Part shown: positions 1 to 9,602 of the stretch, in pieces
Layout: every line of letters begins with the position of its first letter
Position numbering within the stretch: position 1 is the stretch's first letter
DNA from: Aquicoccus sp. G2-2
GTDB taxonomy: Bacteria; Pseudomonadota; Alphaproteobacteria; Rhodobacterales; Rhodobacteraceae
Assembly (NCBI RefSeq): GCF_034555965.1
Contig: NZ_JAYDCK010000003.1
Location: 248,001 to 312,000, forward strand
Length of the DNA: 64,000 nucleotides
Direction of reading: 5' to 3'
Notes under the pieces: generated by a model
The model's input: the letters and a program-made list of their open reading frames with translations, nothing else
What the model was told of the DNA's origin: nothing
Databases searched by the model: none
Made by a program: the position numbers and the translations under genes

Positions 1-127
1 GGTCGGATGCGCCAAACCGGCGATAGCCGTTTTCCGCGCGACCGGGTTTAACCAGCCCCACATCCTCGTAATACCGAATGGTCTTTTCCGGCAGACCGGA
101 TGCTTGCGCCACCTCTCCGATATTCAT
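1..127 (-). CDS. cueR: Cu(I)-responsive MerR-family regulator CueR, N-terminal fragment
   Basis: Only the first 42 codons lie in the window; the gene continues past base 1. The visible part is the MerR-type winged helix-turn-helix: [20 protein letters not shown], then an Asp-Val-Gly-Leu-Val turn and a GYRRF wing. The family binds a dyad inside an over-long promoter spacer and activates transcription when it binds metal. The ATG overlaps the copA stop codon as ATGA, so the two are co-transcribed from copA to cueR. The metal-binding C-terminus is not visible; the copper assignment rests on the neighbour and on the CueR-like operator at 2619-2649. Confidence 0.85.
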   Translation of the reverse strand, partial: MNIGEVAQASGLPEKTIRYYEDVGLVKPGRAENGYRRFGASD

Positions 128-2572
128 GCCACTTGCTCCTCAATGACCGGCCTCACCCGCCTGAGCCTGAGCGCGTTGGTGATGACAAAGACCGACGACA
201 GCGCCATTGCCCCCGCGCCCAGCATCGGCGAAAGCTGAATGCCAAAGCCGGGGTAAAGCACCCCTGCCGCCACCGGGATCAGCGCCGCGTTATAGGCGAA
301 GGCCCAGAACAGGTTCTGCCGGATATTGCGCATCGTCGCGCGTGACAGTGCCAGTGCGTTGACCACGCCGCTCAACGCGCCGCGCATCAAGACCACATCC
401 GCCGCCTCGATCGCCACATCGGTGCCGGTGCCGATGGCAATGCCAACATCGGCCTTGGCAAGTGCGGGCGCGTCATTGATCCCGTCCCCCACAAAAGCCA
501 GCCGCCCGCCCATGCGCAACGCCTCAAGCGCGGCCACCTTGTCGCCGGGCAATAGCTCGGCCTCAACATGGTCGATCCCGGCCTCGCGGGCAATCGCCTC
601 TGCCGTGCCGCGCGCATCGCCGGTGAACATCGCGGTTTTCACGCCCATCTCATGCAGTTTGGCAATCGCGGCCTTGGCCCCCGGTTTCAACGGGTCGGCC
701 ACCGCAACCACCGCCGCAACCGCGCCATCCACCGCCACGAAAAGCGGCGTCTTGCCCGCCTCGGCCAACACGTCCGCCTTGTCCGCCAACGCCCCAACGT
801 CGATCTGCTCGCGCGCCATCAACCGTGCCGCCCCGATGATGACCGCGCGGCCTTCAACGCTTGCCCGCACGCCAAACCCGGTTTGCGCGCAGAAAGTCCT
901 CGGCTTCGGGCAAGGGGCCACATTCGGCCTCTGCCGCCGCCGCGATGGCGCGCGCAATAGGGTGTTCTGAGAGCGCCTCAACCGCACCCGCCAGCCGCAG
1001 CACATCGGCGCGTGCCCAGCCCTCGGCGGGGTCAAGATCGGTCAGCTTCGGGCGGCCTTCGGTCAGAGTTCCGGTCTTGTCAAAACCGATCATCTGCGCG
1101 CGTTCCAGCGCCTGCAACGCATCGCCTTTGCGAAACAGCACACCCATCTGGGCACCGCGCCCGGTGCCCACCATGATCGAAGTCGGCGTCGCCAGCCCCA
1201 TCGCACAGGGGCAGGCGATAATCAGCACCGCAACCCCCGCGACAAGCGCATGGCTCAGCGCCGGCTCCGGCCCGACCAATAGCCAGACCAGCACCGTCAA
1301 CGCCGCCGCCGCCATCACGGCGGGCACGAACCACATGGTGATCCGGTCCACCAGCCCTTGTATCGGCAGTTTCGCGCCCTGCGCGTCCTCCACCATGCGC
1401 ATGATCTGCGCCAGCACCGTCGCCCCGCCCACGGCGGTCGCCTTGAGCCTGAGCGGCCCGGTGCCGTTCACCGTGCCGCCGGTCACGGCATCACCCGGTG
1501 CCTTGGCCACCGGAACCGGCTCTCCGGTGATCATCGCTTCATCGACATGGCTTTCGCCCTGAATAACCTCGCCATCCACGGCAATCCGTGCGCCGGGGCG
1601 GACAATCACCGTGTCGCCCATGGCAATCTCGCTCACCGCGACCTCGTGTTCCGCGCCGTCGCGCAGGATCAGCGCGGTTTTCGGGGTTAACCCGGCCAGC
1701 TTTGCAATTGCTGCCCCGGTGCGCCCCTTGGCGCGCGCCTCAAGATAGCGGCCCAGCAGGATCAGCGTCACGATCACCGCTGCCGCCTCGAAATAAACCG
1801 CCCGGCTGGCTTCGGGCAACAGCCCCGGCGCAAAGGTGGCGATGCTCGAAAATCCCCATGCCGCAAACGCGCCCATGGCAACAAGGCTGTTCATCTCGGG
1901 CTTGCCGCGCAGCAACGCAGGCACCCCGGTGGTGAAAAACCGCCGCCCCGGCAAGGCCAGCACCAGCGTGGTCAGCACAAACTGCGCCCCCCAAAGCAGC
2001 GGCTGGCCCAGCGTGGCGTATAGCCAATGGTGGAACGGCGGCACCAGATGCCCGCCCATCTCGGCGATGAAAACCGGCAGCGTCAACAACGCGGCCAACA
2101 CCGTGTCACGCCAGAGCGCCGCTGCCTCCTCGGCCTTGCGCGCGCTTTGATCGCGCGGCGCATCGGCTGTCTGCAATTCGCCCGGATAGCCCGCATCCGC
2201 CGCCCCGCGCAGCAAATCATCCACCCCGATCACCCCGTCAAGATAGCGCACGGTGGCGGTCTCGCTGGCAAGGTTCACGCTTACCTCAAGCACCCCCGGC
2301 AACGCCGCCAGCGCCTGATCCACCCGCCCCACGCAAGAAGCGCAACTCATCCCTTTGAGCGCCAGCACAGCGCGCCCTTCGCGCGCCGGATACCCGGCCT
2401 TTGACAGAGTTTCGGCGACCGTCTTGGGGTCGGCGGGGGCGGCTATTCGCAGCGCCGCGCTCTCATTGGCAAGGTTGACCGAGACGGCGCTGACACCGTC
2501 AAGCTGTTCAAGGGCCTGCGTCACACGACCGACACAGGACGCGCATGACATGCCTTGCACCGAAACGCGCAA
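124..2572 (-). CDS. copA: Copper-translocating P-type ATPase CopA (frameshift-interrupted)
   Basis: Inner-membrane pump that exports Cu(I) using ATP (P1B-type ATPase). Two N-terminal heavy-metal domains carry GMSCASC (Cys10/Cys13 and Cys77/Cys80). The membrane metal site [11 protein letters not shown] starts near residue 453, the phosphorylation site DKTGT is at 498-502, and SEHP lies near 534. The hinge motif GDGINDAP is encoded in a different frame. The frame changes near 893-895: removing one base there, for example from the TTT run of the coding strand, restores [16 protein letters not shown]; adding one GC to the nearby GCGCGC would also work. The joined length of about 816 residues is normal for CopA. 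The TTG start at 2572 is uncertain. An ATG at 2612 is out of frame, but two extra C in the C runs behind it would join it to the gene. Confidence 0.93.
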
Positions 2573-2618
2573 GGCATGTCCGGGAAGCGGGGGAGGGGGT
2601 TTGCTTGTTCATACGCGC

Positions 2619-2649
2619 TACATAAGGCTTCCAGTAACTGTAAGGTCAA
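2619..2649 (-). promoter_or_regulatory. CueR-type promoter/operator of copA
   Basis: On the minus strand a -35 box TTGACC (2649-2644) and a -10 box TATGTA (2624-2619) are separated by exactly 19 bases, TTACAGTTACTGGAAGCCT. A 19-base spacer carrying the dyad ACCTTACAG/CTGGAAGCC is the hallmark of MerR/CueR-activated promoters. The predicted transcription start is near 2612, about 40 bases before the TTG start of copA. Confidence 0.85.
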
Positions 2650-2830
2650 GGGGTCTTAACCCTTCGGCACAAACGGCCTGTCTTGATGGCCATGGAATTT
2701 GATCTTTTTGATACTTGGAGTGCCTTTTTGGGCCGTGACGCTGCCCCACCCGGATAAAGCGGCCATTCAAGCAGCGCGCGGCGGAGGCTGGCGAAGAGGC
2801 CGGAGCGGACATTCATAATATCGGACTGAA

Positions 2831-2908
2831 TGCGCAAACAGAGTTTGCGCAGCGCCCGAACCGCCCCCACGGGGCGGGCGCTTCTCGCCCACCCCTCGGT
2901 TCGGGCGC
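2831..2908. repeat. Nested inverted-repeat structure (two hairpins)
   Basis: The first hairpin is TGCGCAAAC-AGA-GTTTGCGCA (2831-2851), perfect 9-base arms. Directly next to it, GCGCCCGAACCG (2852-2863) pairs perfectly with CGGTTCGGGCGC (2897-2908). Inside that 12-base stem a second stem GGGGCGGGCG/CGCCCACCCC pairs with one mismatch. The element could be a structured RNA, a REP-like sequence or a remnant; no T-run marks it as an ordinary terminator. Confidence 0.6.
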
Positions 2909-3124
2909 GGGGTTTCAATTCAACGGTAGCTTTGCCCCGCACTCCCACCGCTCGGCAAGCCAGCCACGAACAGCGGGTTTTGATGTGTCCGGCACGCTCG
3001 AGCCACTCTAGCTGGCACCCCACAACCCGATTTCAGCAGCCACACCGGCCAAAACGGGGCCGTGAAATGCCGAAATTCAATGCGCGGGCCATGCGGTACG
3101 GTCATTGCACCGCGTTGATCGAAA

Positions 3125-3146
3125 GCCGCCTTCTTGATGAGGCGGC
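3125..3146 (-). terminator. Weak terminator-like hairpin after mcd
   Basis: On the minus strand GCCGCCT and AGGCGGC form a perfect 7-base stem with an 8-base loop, followed by TTTC, starting 15 bases past the stop codon of the acyl-CoA dehydrogenase gene. The T-run is short, so termination strength is doubtful. Confidence 0.45.
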
Positions 3147-3160
3147 GATTCCGAACGTGC

Positions 3161-4819
3161 TCAGCCCAGCAATCTGCGCGCGATCACCTGTGCCTGTATC
3201 TCGGCGGCCCCCTCAAAGATGTTGAGAATGCGCGCATCGCACAGAATCCGGCTGATCTTGTATTCCAGCGCAAACCCGTTGCCGCCATGAATTTGCAGCG
3301 CGTTATCTGCCGCCGCCCAAGCCACCCGCGCGCCCAGCAGTTTGGCCATCCCGGCTTCCAGATCACAGCGCCGATCATGGTCTTTCTCAAACGCGGAAAA
3401 ATAGGTCAACTGCCGCGCCACCATGATTTCCACCGCCATCATGGCAAGTTTCGACGCAACCCTCGGGAAATCAATCAGCGGCTTGCCGAATTGCTTGCGG
3501 TCCTGCGCATATTGCATCCCCTGATCAAGCGCGGCCTGCGCCACCCCGATGGCGCGCGCCGCCGTCTGGATACGCGCCGCCTCGAAGGTTTTCATCAACT
3601 GTTTGAAGCCTTGCCCCTCGACCCCACCCAACAGGTTTTCACCCTTGACGCGGAAATTGTCGAAGCCAAGCTCATATTCCTTCATGCCGCGATAGCCCAG
3701 CACCTCAATCTCCCCGCCGGTCATGCCCTCAGACGGGAAGGCATCGCTCTCGTTGCCGGGGGTCTTCTCGGCCAGAAACATCGACAGGCCGGTGTGGTTG
3801 GTGGTGTCCGGGTCGGTGCGCGCCAGAAGCGTCATCACGTGGGCGCGCGCGGCATGGGTGATCCATGTCTTGTTGCCGGTAATCCGGTAATCGCCATCCT
3901 CGTCGCGAACGGCGCGCGTGCGCAAGCTGCCAAGGTCCGAACCGGTGTTGGGTTCGGTAAACACCGCCGTCGGCAGGATCTCCCCGCTTGAGATTTTCGG
4001 CAACCAATGGGCTTTCTGCGCGTCCGTCCCGCCGGAAAGGATCAACTCCGCCGCAATCTCCGAGCGGGTGCCAAGCGAGCCAACCCCGATATAGCCGCGC
4101 GACAATTCTTCGGACACCACCACCATAGAGGCTTTCGACAGCCCGAACCCGCCGAATTCTTCCGGTATGGTCAACCCGAACACGCCCATTTCGGCCAACT
4201 CGTCAATCACCTGCATCGGGATCAACTCGTCCTTGAGATGCCAGTCATGCGCGAAAGGCTCCACCTTCTCAACGGCATAGCGGCGGAACTGCTCGCGGAT
4301 CATCTCCAGCTCATCATTCAGCCCGCTCGCCCCCACGGTGATATCGGCATTGCGCTCTCGCATCAGCGTGACCAGCCGCAACCGTGCCGCTTGGCTATTG
4401 CCCGTGGCCATCAGGCTTTGCACCTCGTCGCACTGAAACCCGCCAAGCGCGCCCCAGCCCAGCCCCAATTCCTGAAGCCGCACGATCTCGCCTTGGTTCA
4501 TCGCGATACCACCCGCGATCTGGTGCAGGTACTCGCCGAACGCGATCTGCTGGATCAGTTGTTCGACCTCACCGAACTGGCCGCTTTCGACCAAGCGTTC
4601 GGCCCATGCCTGCATCTGGCGCAGGGCTTCCACATAAGTGGCCAGCCACGCCACCCCATGCGCGGCGGTCTGGTTGGCTTCAATCAGCGGCGCTTTCACC
4701 TTGCCGCCCTCGCTGACCGTTTCGCGCAAACGCGCCAGCGCCTGTTCCAGCACCGCCTCACAGGGGGCAATGGCGGCCTTGGTGCGGGTCAGAAGGTCGG
4801 GAAGGATGATATCGGTCAT
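3161..4819 (-). CDS. mcd: Acyl-CoA dehydrogenase, probable (2S)-methylsuccinyl-CoA dehydrogenase
   Basis: FAD enzyme that would oxidise methylsuccinyl-CoA to mesaconyl-CoA in the ethylmalonyl-CoA pathway and pass electrons to ETF. The protein has 552 residues, longer than the usual 380-400 of acyl-CoA dehydrogenases. An extra helical domain of roughly 160 residues precedes the catalytic fold, which is the shape known for Mcd. The C-terminus keeps the family block HGGNGFALEYKISRILCDAR and ends in FEGAAEIQAQVIARRLLG. The start at 4819 (MTDIILPDLL) is preferred to 4846 because GAGG lies just upstream. EtfAB, a 3-hydroxybutyryl-CoA dehydrogenase and a cobalamin adenosyltransferase nearby fit the pathway. 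Another branched acyl-CoA dehydrogenase is the alternative. Confidence 0.82.
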   Translation of the reverse strand: MTDIILPDLLTRTKAAIAPCEAVLEQALARLRETVSEGGKVKAPLIEANQTAAHGVAWLATYVEALRQMQAWAERLVESGQFGEVEQLIQQIAFGEYLHQIAGGIAMNQGEIVRLQELGLGWGALGGFQCDEVQSLMATGNSQAARLRLVTLMRERNADITVGASGLNDELEMIREQFRRYAVEKVEPFAHDWHLKDELIPMQVIDELAEMGVFGLTIPEEFGGFGLSKASMVVVSEELSRGYIGVGSLGTRSEIAAELILSGGTDAQKAHWLPKISSGEILPTAVFTEPNTGSDLGSLRTRAVRDEDGDYRITGNKTWITHAARAHVMTLLARTDPDTTNHTGLSMFLAEKTPGNESDAFPSEGMTGGEIEVLGYRGMKEYELGFDNFRVKGENLLGGVEGQGFKQLMKTFEAARIQTAARAIGVAQAALDQGMQYAQDRKQFGKPLIDFPRVASKLAMMAVEIMVARQLTYFSAFEKDHDRRCDLEAGMAKLLGARVAWAAADNALQIHGGNGFALEYKISRILCDARILNIFEGAAEIQAQVIARRLLG

Positions 4820-5026
4820 ACGGGCCTCGTGCGAATCTGCGGCCATGAAACGGGCCGTTGGCGGTGTCGCGTCGGTTTAGGCACTTTGCAAGTGCAGCGC
4901 AACATAAATGCCGCAAAGCAGCATAATTCGTTCAATTATTGCGCGCCCGCAGTATTCGACGCGGGCGCGGCGGCGCCGCCGGTATTTTTCGGATGCGCGC
5001 CGGGGTGGCGCTGGTAAGTAAAGGGA

Positions 5027-5795
5027 ATGGAAACGCTCTCCCCCTGACCGACCCGCATCTTTTTGCACTCTGCCTTGGTATCGGCCTCGTGGCAGGCTTC
5101 GTCAAAGGCATGGTCGGCTTTGCGATGCCGCTCGTCCTGATCTCGGGGCTGAGCAGCATCATCCCGCCCGAACTTGCACTGGCCGGGCTGCTGTTTCCTA
5201 CCCTGCTCGGCAATCTTTGGCAGGGGGGCGGCAAGGGGTCGATGCAGCCGTCAAATCACTCAGCGAATTCAAGGTGTTCCTGACCGTTGCCGGGGTCATG
5301 TTGGTGATCTCGGCGCAGATGGTTCTGTTGGTGCCAACGCAAGCGATGTTCATCCTCATCGGGGTGTCGATTACCGGCTTCACATTCCTCCAATTGCTTG
5401 GCTGGCGGCCCCGCGTCGCCCCACAGCACCGGCTGCGCGCCGAGATTGGCGTCGGCGCCTTCGCCGGGGCGATGGGCGGTTTTTCCGGCACATGGGGGCC
5501 GCCGACGATCCTGCTGCTGATCGCGCTCGACACGCCCAAACGCGAACACATCCGCATTCAAGGCGTGCTTTATGCCATGGGTTCGGTGGTGTTCGTGCTG
5601 GCGCATATCATCTCGGGTGTGCTGAACCGCGCGACATTGCCGTTTGCGCTCGCCATGCTGGTGCCGACCATGGGCGGCATGTGGCTCGGGATTCAGGTGC
5701 AAGACCGGATCGACCAGCGGTTTTTCCAAAAAGCCACGCTTGTCGTGCTGTTCTTCGCCGGTCTGAACCTGATCCGTCGCGGGGTGATCAGCTGA
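5027..5795 (+). CDS. TauE/SafE-type membrane permease (frameshift-interrupted)
   Basis: Member of the TauE/SafE family of multi-spanning inner-membrane proteins, linked in some bacteria to export of sulfite or sulfoacetate; the substrate here is unknown. Hydrophobic segments with a GFVKGMVGFAMPLVL block near the N-terminus and a second repeat with GAMGGFSGTWGPPTILLL are typical. The frame changes at the G run 5223-5228: one extra G joins NLWQ to GGRQGVDAAVKSL. The natural start is probably ATG 5027 (METLS), which needs one more C in the run 5040-5044 to enter the frame; without that, GTG 5005 is an in-frame start. The stop lies 5 bases from that of the convergent hbd gene. Confidence 0.8.
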
Positions 5796-5800
5796 ACGCC

Positions 5801-6682
5801 TTAGCGTGTCGGCACCGGAACCTCACCGCGATAATCATAAAACCCCCGGCCCGATTTCCGGCCCAGCCATCCTGCTTCGACATATTTCGTCAGCAGCGGG
5901 CAGGGGCGATACTTGGTATCGGCCAGCCCCTCATGCAGCACGTTCATGATCGCCAGACAAGTATCCAGCCCGATGAAATCACCGAGTTCCAGCGGCCCCA
6001 TCGGATGATTGGCCCCAAGCTTCATCGCCGCGTCAATCGAAGCCACGTTGCCGACCCCCTCATAAAGCGTATAGGCCGCCTCGTTGATCATCGGAATCAG
6101 GATGCGGTTGACGATGAAGGCCGGGAAATCCTCGGCACTCGCGGCGGTCTTGCCCAGCCGGTCAACCACATCATGACAGGCGCGGTAGGTCGGCTCGTCG
6201 GTGGCGATGCCCCGGATCAATTCGACCAGCTTCATCAACGGCACCGGGTTCATGAAATGAAAGCCCATGAACTTCTCGGGCCGGTCGGTGCGCGCGGCCA
6301 GCCGGGTGATCGAGATTGACGAGGTGTTCGACGTCACGATGGTATGCTCCGCCAGATGCGGCACCAACCCTTCGATGATCTTGTTCTTCACCGCCTCATT
6401 CTCGGTCGCCGATTCAATCACCAGATCGCACTGGCCCACCTCGGCCACATCAAGCGTGGTTTTGATCCGGGCAAGACCCGTCGCCATGTCTTCTTCGCTG
6501 ATCTGGTCGCGCCCGGCCTGACGACCCATGTTCTTTTCGATCCGCGCCATCGCAGCGGCAAGCGCCTCTTCACTGATGTCGTTGAGCCGCACATCATAAC
6601 CCGCCAGCGCCATCACATGCGCAATCCCGTTGCCCATCTGGCCCGCGCCGATCACGCCCACCGTTTTGATCTCTTTGCTCAT
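5801..6682 (-). CDS. hbd: 3-hydroxybutyryl-CoA dehydrogenase
   Basis: NAD(P)-dependent oxidoreductase acting on 3-hydroxyacyl-CoA/acetoacetyl-CoA. The 293-residue length matches single-domain 3-hydroxybutyryl-CoA dehydrogenases. The N-terminal Rossmann motif GVIGAGQMGNGIAHV is at about residues 8-22, the family signature FMGFHFMNPVPLMKLVE holds the catalytic His, and the C-terminal half has NRILIPMINEAA and HPMGPLELGDFIGLD. The start at 6682 is chosen because the family fold begins there and AAAGGG lies upstream; an open frame runs on to 7033 but has no family sequence. It sits beside Mcd and EtfAB, consistent with a role in C4 acyl-CoA metabolism. Confidence 0.93.
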   Translation of the reverse strand: MSKEIKTVGVIGAGQMGNGIAHVMALAGYDVRLNDISEEALAAAMARIEKNMGRQAGRDQISEEDMATGLARIKTTLDVAEVGQCDLVIESATENEAVKNKIIEGLVPHLAEHTIVTSNTSSISITRLAARTDRPEKFMGFHFMNPVPLMKLVELIRGIATDEPTYRACHDVVDRLGKTAASAEDFPAFIVNRILIPMINEAAYTLYEGVGNVASIDAAMKLGANHPMGPLELGDFIGLDTCLAIMNVLHEGLADTKYRPCPLLTKYVEAGWLGRKSGRGFYDYRGEVPVPTR

Positions 6683-6873
6683 TGCCTGCCCTTTGGAAAA
6701 ACCTCCCCGACCATATGCGGCGCGCCGCCCCTGCGCAAGGGCAAGCCGGGGCACACCGGCTTGTGGCCGGGTCAGCGGAAACACGCAGAGTTTTAGCCAA
6801 GTTGGAACCTTAGGCATTCGGTAATTATTTGCTGCCAACCTGTGTCTTGGGTGAGTAAAAATTGGTGGGTGAT

Positions 6874-7716
6874 ATGACCTATGTGAAAATGGGGGCGCGG
6901 CCCCTTGACTATGAACCATGCAGCTATGGCGAAAGTCGCCTGCTGTTTCGCGGCCCCGCGCGCGACCTGACCGGCGAGTATGTCGCTTTTCTTGGCGGCA
7001 CGGAAACCTATGGCAAATTCCTGCCCCGGCCATTTCCGCATCTGGTGGAGGAAAAACTCGGGGTTACATGCGTCAATTTCGGGCAAGTCAATGCCGGGGT
7101 CGATGCCTATCTGGGCGATAGCGCGGTGATCGAGGCGGCCAGCGGCGCGGCGCTCACAGTGGTGCAGGTGATGGGGGCGAACAACCTCTCAAACCGCTTC
7201 TACACGGTGCATCCGCGCCGCAACGACCGTTTCCTGCGCGCGTCGCAATTGATGCAATCGGTGTTCCGCGAGGTCGATTTCACCGAGTTCCATTTTACCC
7301 GCCACATGCTGGGCGCGCTGGCCCAGCGGGCGCCAAAACGCTTCGCCACCGTGATTGCCGAAATTCAAAGCGCATGGCTGGCCCGGATGGCGCTATTGCT
7401 GGGCCGGATCGGCTCGGACACGGTGCTCTTGTGGTTTGGTGACCACCCTCCACCCACGCAATGCCCCATGTCCGCCGCACAGACCGACCCGTTCGCCGTT
7501 GAACGCTCGATGATTGAAAAATTGCGCCCCCATGTCGCCACCGTGATCGAGCTAACAGCACACCCCGCAGCACTGGCCAGCGAAACGGCAGAGATGGTCT
7601 TCACCGCGCTCGAAGCGCCCGCCGCGCACGCAATGCTTGGCCCCGCCGCGCATGAAGCTGTGGCACTGCGGTTGGCCGACGCGCTCCGTGGCCGCCTTGG
7701 CAGGCGCTCGCACTGA
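6874..7716 (+). CDS. DUF6473 family protein
   Basis: Protein of 280 residues of unknown function. The N-terminus (PLDYEPCSYGESRLLFRGP, then LGGTETYGKF near residue 40) is what I recognise as the DUF6473 family, common in Rhodobacteraceae. The GGTETYGKF segment and the later GDHPPP suggest a hydrolase-like fold, but I cannot support a reaction. No signal peptide or membrane segment is visible. The ATG at 6874 is preceded by GGTGGG; a TTG at 6862 in the same frame is less likely. It is divergent from hbd and convergent with the zinc operon. Confidence 0.75.
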   Translation: MTYVKMGARPLDYEPCSYGESRLLFRGPARDLTGEYVAFLGGTETYGKFLPRPFPHLVEEKLGVTCVNFGQVNAGVDAYLGDSAVIEAASGAALTVVQVMGANNLSNRFYTVHPRRNDRFLRASQLMQSVFREVDFTEFHFTRHMLGALAQRAPKRFATVIAEIQSAWLARMALLLGRIGSDTVLLWFGDHPPPTQCPMSAAQTDPFAVERSMIEKLRPHVATVIELTAHPAALASETAEMVFTALEAPAAHAMLGPAAHEAVALRLADALRGRLGRRSH

Positions 7717-7817
7717 GCCGACGCCGGGGCGTAGATGAGTGATCAGAAGGCTCCTCGGCATAGGCCGCATTTGGCAATAGTGAAAATGCCGCCAATCCAG
7801 TCAGGACATCGGGCGCT

Positions 7818-8330
7818 TTAATCGTCTGTTCGCCAGACATAGGCCTCTATCGCATCGGCTGCGATGGAATAGCCTGTTTGGCCAAGGTTGGTCGATTGCA
7901 ATTGCGTGCGCAGGGTCCCGGTGACCCAGACAGCATCCCAAAGCTGATCACCCGGCCAAGGCTGCGCAGCGTGAACCACCACAAGCTGGTTCGCGGGCGG
8001 CGGCGGCGTGTGGATGCACGCGCCTATGTAGGGCACGAGCATGAAGTCGGAGACACCCTTCGCGCTGACATCAAAAGGAACGATATACCCCGGCATTTTG
8101 ATATAAGCACCGTCAAGAGCCTCGTTCAGCTTGATCGCGTTGGCATCGTAGATCGGATTCCACGTATCATTCGCTTCGTCCATTTCGCCTTCTCCGATGA
8201 TTTCGGAATAAGGCAATCCGGGCGGCAAAAGATCATCCCAGGTGATTTCACGGGCTGTGGCCGCAAATGCTGTCTGGGGTGCAATGGCCGCGCCCGACAT
8301 GAGCATCAAGGTATGTCTGCGATTCAACAT
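7818..8330 (-). CDS. DUF3299 exported protein of the Zur operon
   Basis: Protein of 170 residues with an N-terminal export signal (NRRHTLMLMSGAAIAPQTAFA). The twin arginine at residues 4-5 hints at Tat export. The mature part contains PGYIVPFD near residue 80 and the block VPYIGACIHTPPPPANQLV, both typical of DUF3299. It is the last gene of a minus-strand operon, 21 bases after the permease. DUF3299 proteins often accompany DUF2796/ABC zinc systems; a metal-handling role in the periplasm is inferred from this context only. Confidence 0.8.
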   Translation of the reverse strand: MLNRRHTLMLMSGAAIAPQTAFAATAREITWDDLLPPGLPYSEIIGEGEMDEANDTWNPIYDANAIKLNEALDGAYIKMPGYIVPFDVSAKGVSDFMLVPYIGACIHTPPPPANQLVVVHAAQPWPGDQLWDAVWVTGTLRTQLQSTNLGQTGYSIAADAIEAYVWRTDD

Positions 8331-8351
8331 TGAATGTCCCTCATCCGAGCA

Positions 8352-9602
8352 TCATGTCTTCACCATCATACCATCTGCAACTGACATTCTGTAGGCCCGC
8401 AAAGCAGGGAGGAGACTCACAATTGCGCCAGCGCAGATCACCGCGAGGATGATCCAAAATTCTTGCAGCGTCGGTGCATCAATCGGCAGCCACAGACCAA
8501 ACGCAGCGTCGAGGGTCGGCTGTGCAATGACCAATCCAATATACAACAATACCACCCCAAGCAGTGCCCCAACCGCCGCCATCAGCATCGCTTCCAAGAC
8601 CAGCATGCTCAAGATGGTTGCAGGTCGTGCGCCCATGGCCCGAAAGATCGCCATTTCGCGGCGGCGTTCGTTGAGGCTGGAAAAGATTGTCGCCATCATG
8701 CCGATTAACGCTGTCACAACCACCATGGCTGACACCGCAAGCAGCGCAGTTTCCGCGATGCCCACGATCCCCCACAGCTCTTGCAAGGCGACGCCGGGCA
8801 AGATCGCGAGCAAAGGCTCTTCATCATATTCATTGATGGCACGTTGCAGGGCAAAGGTTTGCAACGGGCTTTGCACGCCGACAAGGGCCGCCGTAATGGC
8901 CTTGGGCGTCAGGTCCATTTGGCGGATAACATCGGTAGGTGTTGATTGACCGGGCACCTTTGCGCCACGTCGCCAATCCACATGGATCGCTTCAATCGCT
9001 TCCATGCTGACGATCACGGTGCGGTCAACTGGCGTGCCGGTCTTTGCCAGAATGCCAGACACCCGAAACGGCTGATTCTTGTGTTCGGTGAACGACGCGA
9101 GGCCGTGGGCGACGATGATGGGATCGCCGACATTGTACCCCAAGGTTGTCGCGACATCAGCACCGATAACCGTATCAAACAGATCATCCATGATGGCTCC
9201 GTCGGCCATAGCGAGCGATCTGCCTTGTCGATATTTGTAATGCTCAAAGAAGCCTGTCGTCGTCCCCATCACGCGGAATTGACGATGGCTGTCACCCAAC
9301 GAGATCGGCACGATCCAGTCAACATCTGATCGCGCGGCAATATTCTGATAGCTTTCCCAAGTCACGTTGTTGGTCGCATTGCCGATACGGAACACGGAAT
9401 AGAGCAGCAGTTGCACCGCTCCCGACCGCGCCCCGACAATCAGATCCGTCCCGGATATCGTATCGGCAAAGCTGGCCTTGGCCCCGGTGCGCACCTTTTC
9501 GACACCAAGAAACAACGCGACCGACAAGGCAATCGCAATGATGGTCATACCAACGGTCAGTGCACGCGCAAATAGCGAAGCGATGGCCAGTCGCAGGATC
9601 AT
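8352..9602 (-). CDS. FtsX/MacB-like ABC transporter permease
   Basis: Membrane subunit of an ABC transporter, 416 residues. A first membrane segment near residues 10-30 is followed by a large periplasmic domain. Three C-terminal membrane segments carry the FtsX-like block (MATIFSSLNERRREMAIFRAMGARPATI). This is the type VII/MacB-like layout: one helix, an extracytoplasmic core, then three helices. It overlaps the ATPase stop by four bases (ATGA), so the two are translationally coupled. Context with Zur and a DUF2796 protein suggests zinc uptake, as in the Vibrio ZrgABCDE system; the substrate is not shown by the sequence. Confidence 0.85.
   Translation of the reverse strand: MILRLAIASLFARALTVGMTIIAIALSVALFLGVEKVRTGAKASFADTISGTDLIVGARSGAVQLLLYSVFRIGNATNNVTWESYQNIAARSDVDWIVPISLGDSHRQFRVMGTTTGFFEHYKYRQGRSLAMADGAIMDDLFDTVIGADVATTLGYNVGDPIIVAHGLASFTEHKNQPFRVSGILAKTGTPVDRTVIVSMEAIEAIHVDWRRGAKVPGQSTPTDVIRQMDLTPKAITAALVGVQSPLQTFALQRAINEYDEEPLLAILPGVALQELWGIVGIAETALLAVSAMVVVTALIGMMATIFSSLNERRREMAIFRAMGARPATILSMLVLEAMLMAAVGALLGVVLLYIGLVIAQPTLDAAFGLWLPIDAPTLQEFWIILAVICAGAIVSLLPALRAYRMSVADGMMVKT

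Larger units (their letters stand above)
2573..3160. other. Intergenic region, about 590 bp, without a supported gene
   Basis: This stretch separates the copA start from the end of the acyl-CoA dehydrogenase gene. It holds the copA promoter (2619-2649), a nested hairpin structure (2831-2908) and a small hairpin near 3125-3146. Short open frames exist on both strands, but they have arginine- and proline-rich shadow composition, no ribosome binding site and no recognisable domain, so none is called as a gene. Confidence 0.6.

Noticed and set aside
2646..3023. 125-residue open frame on the minus strand upstream of copA
   Set aside because: It crosses the CueR promoter and the nested hairpins, lacks a binding site and shows no domain.
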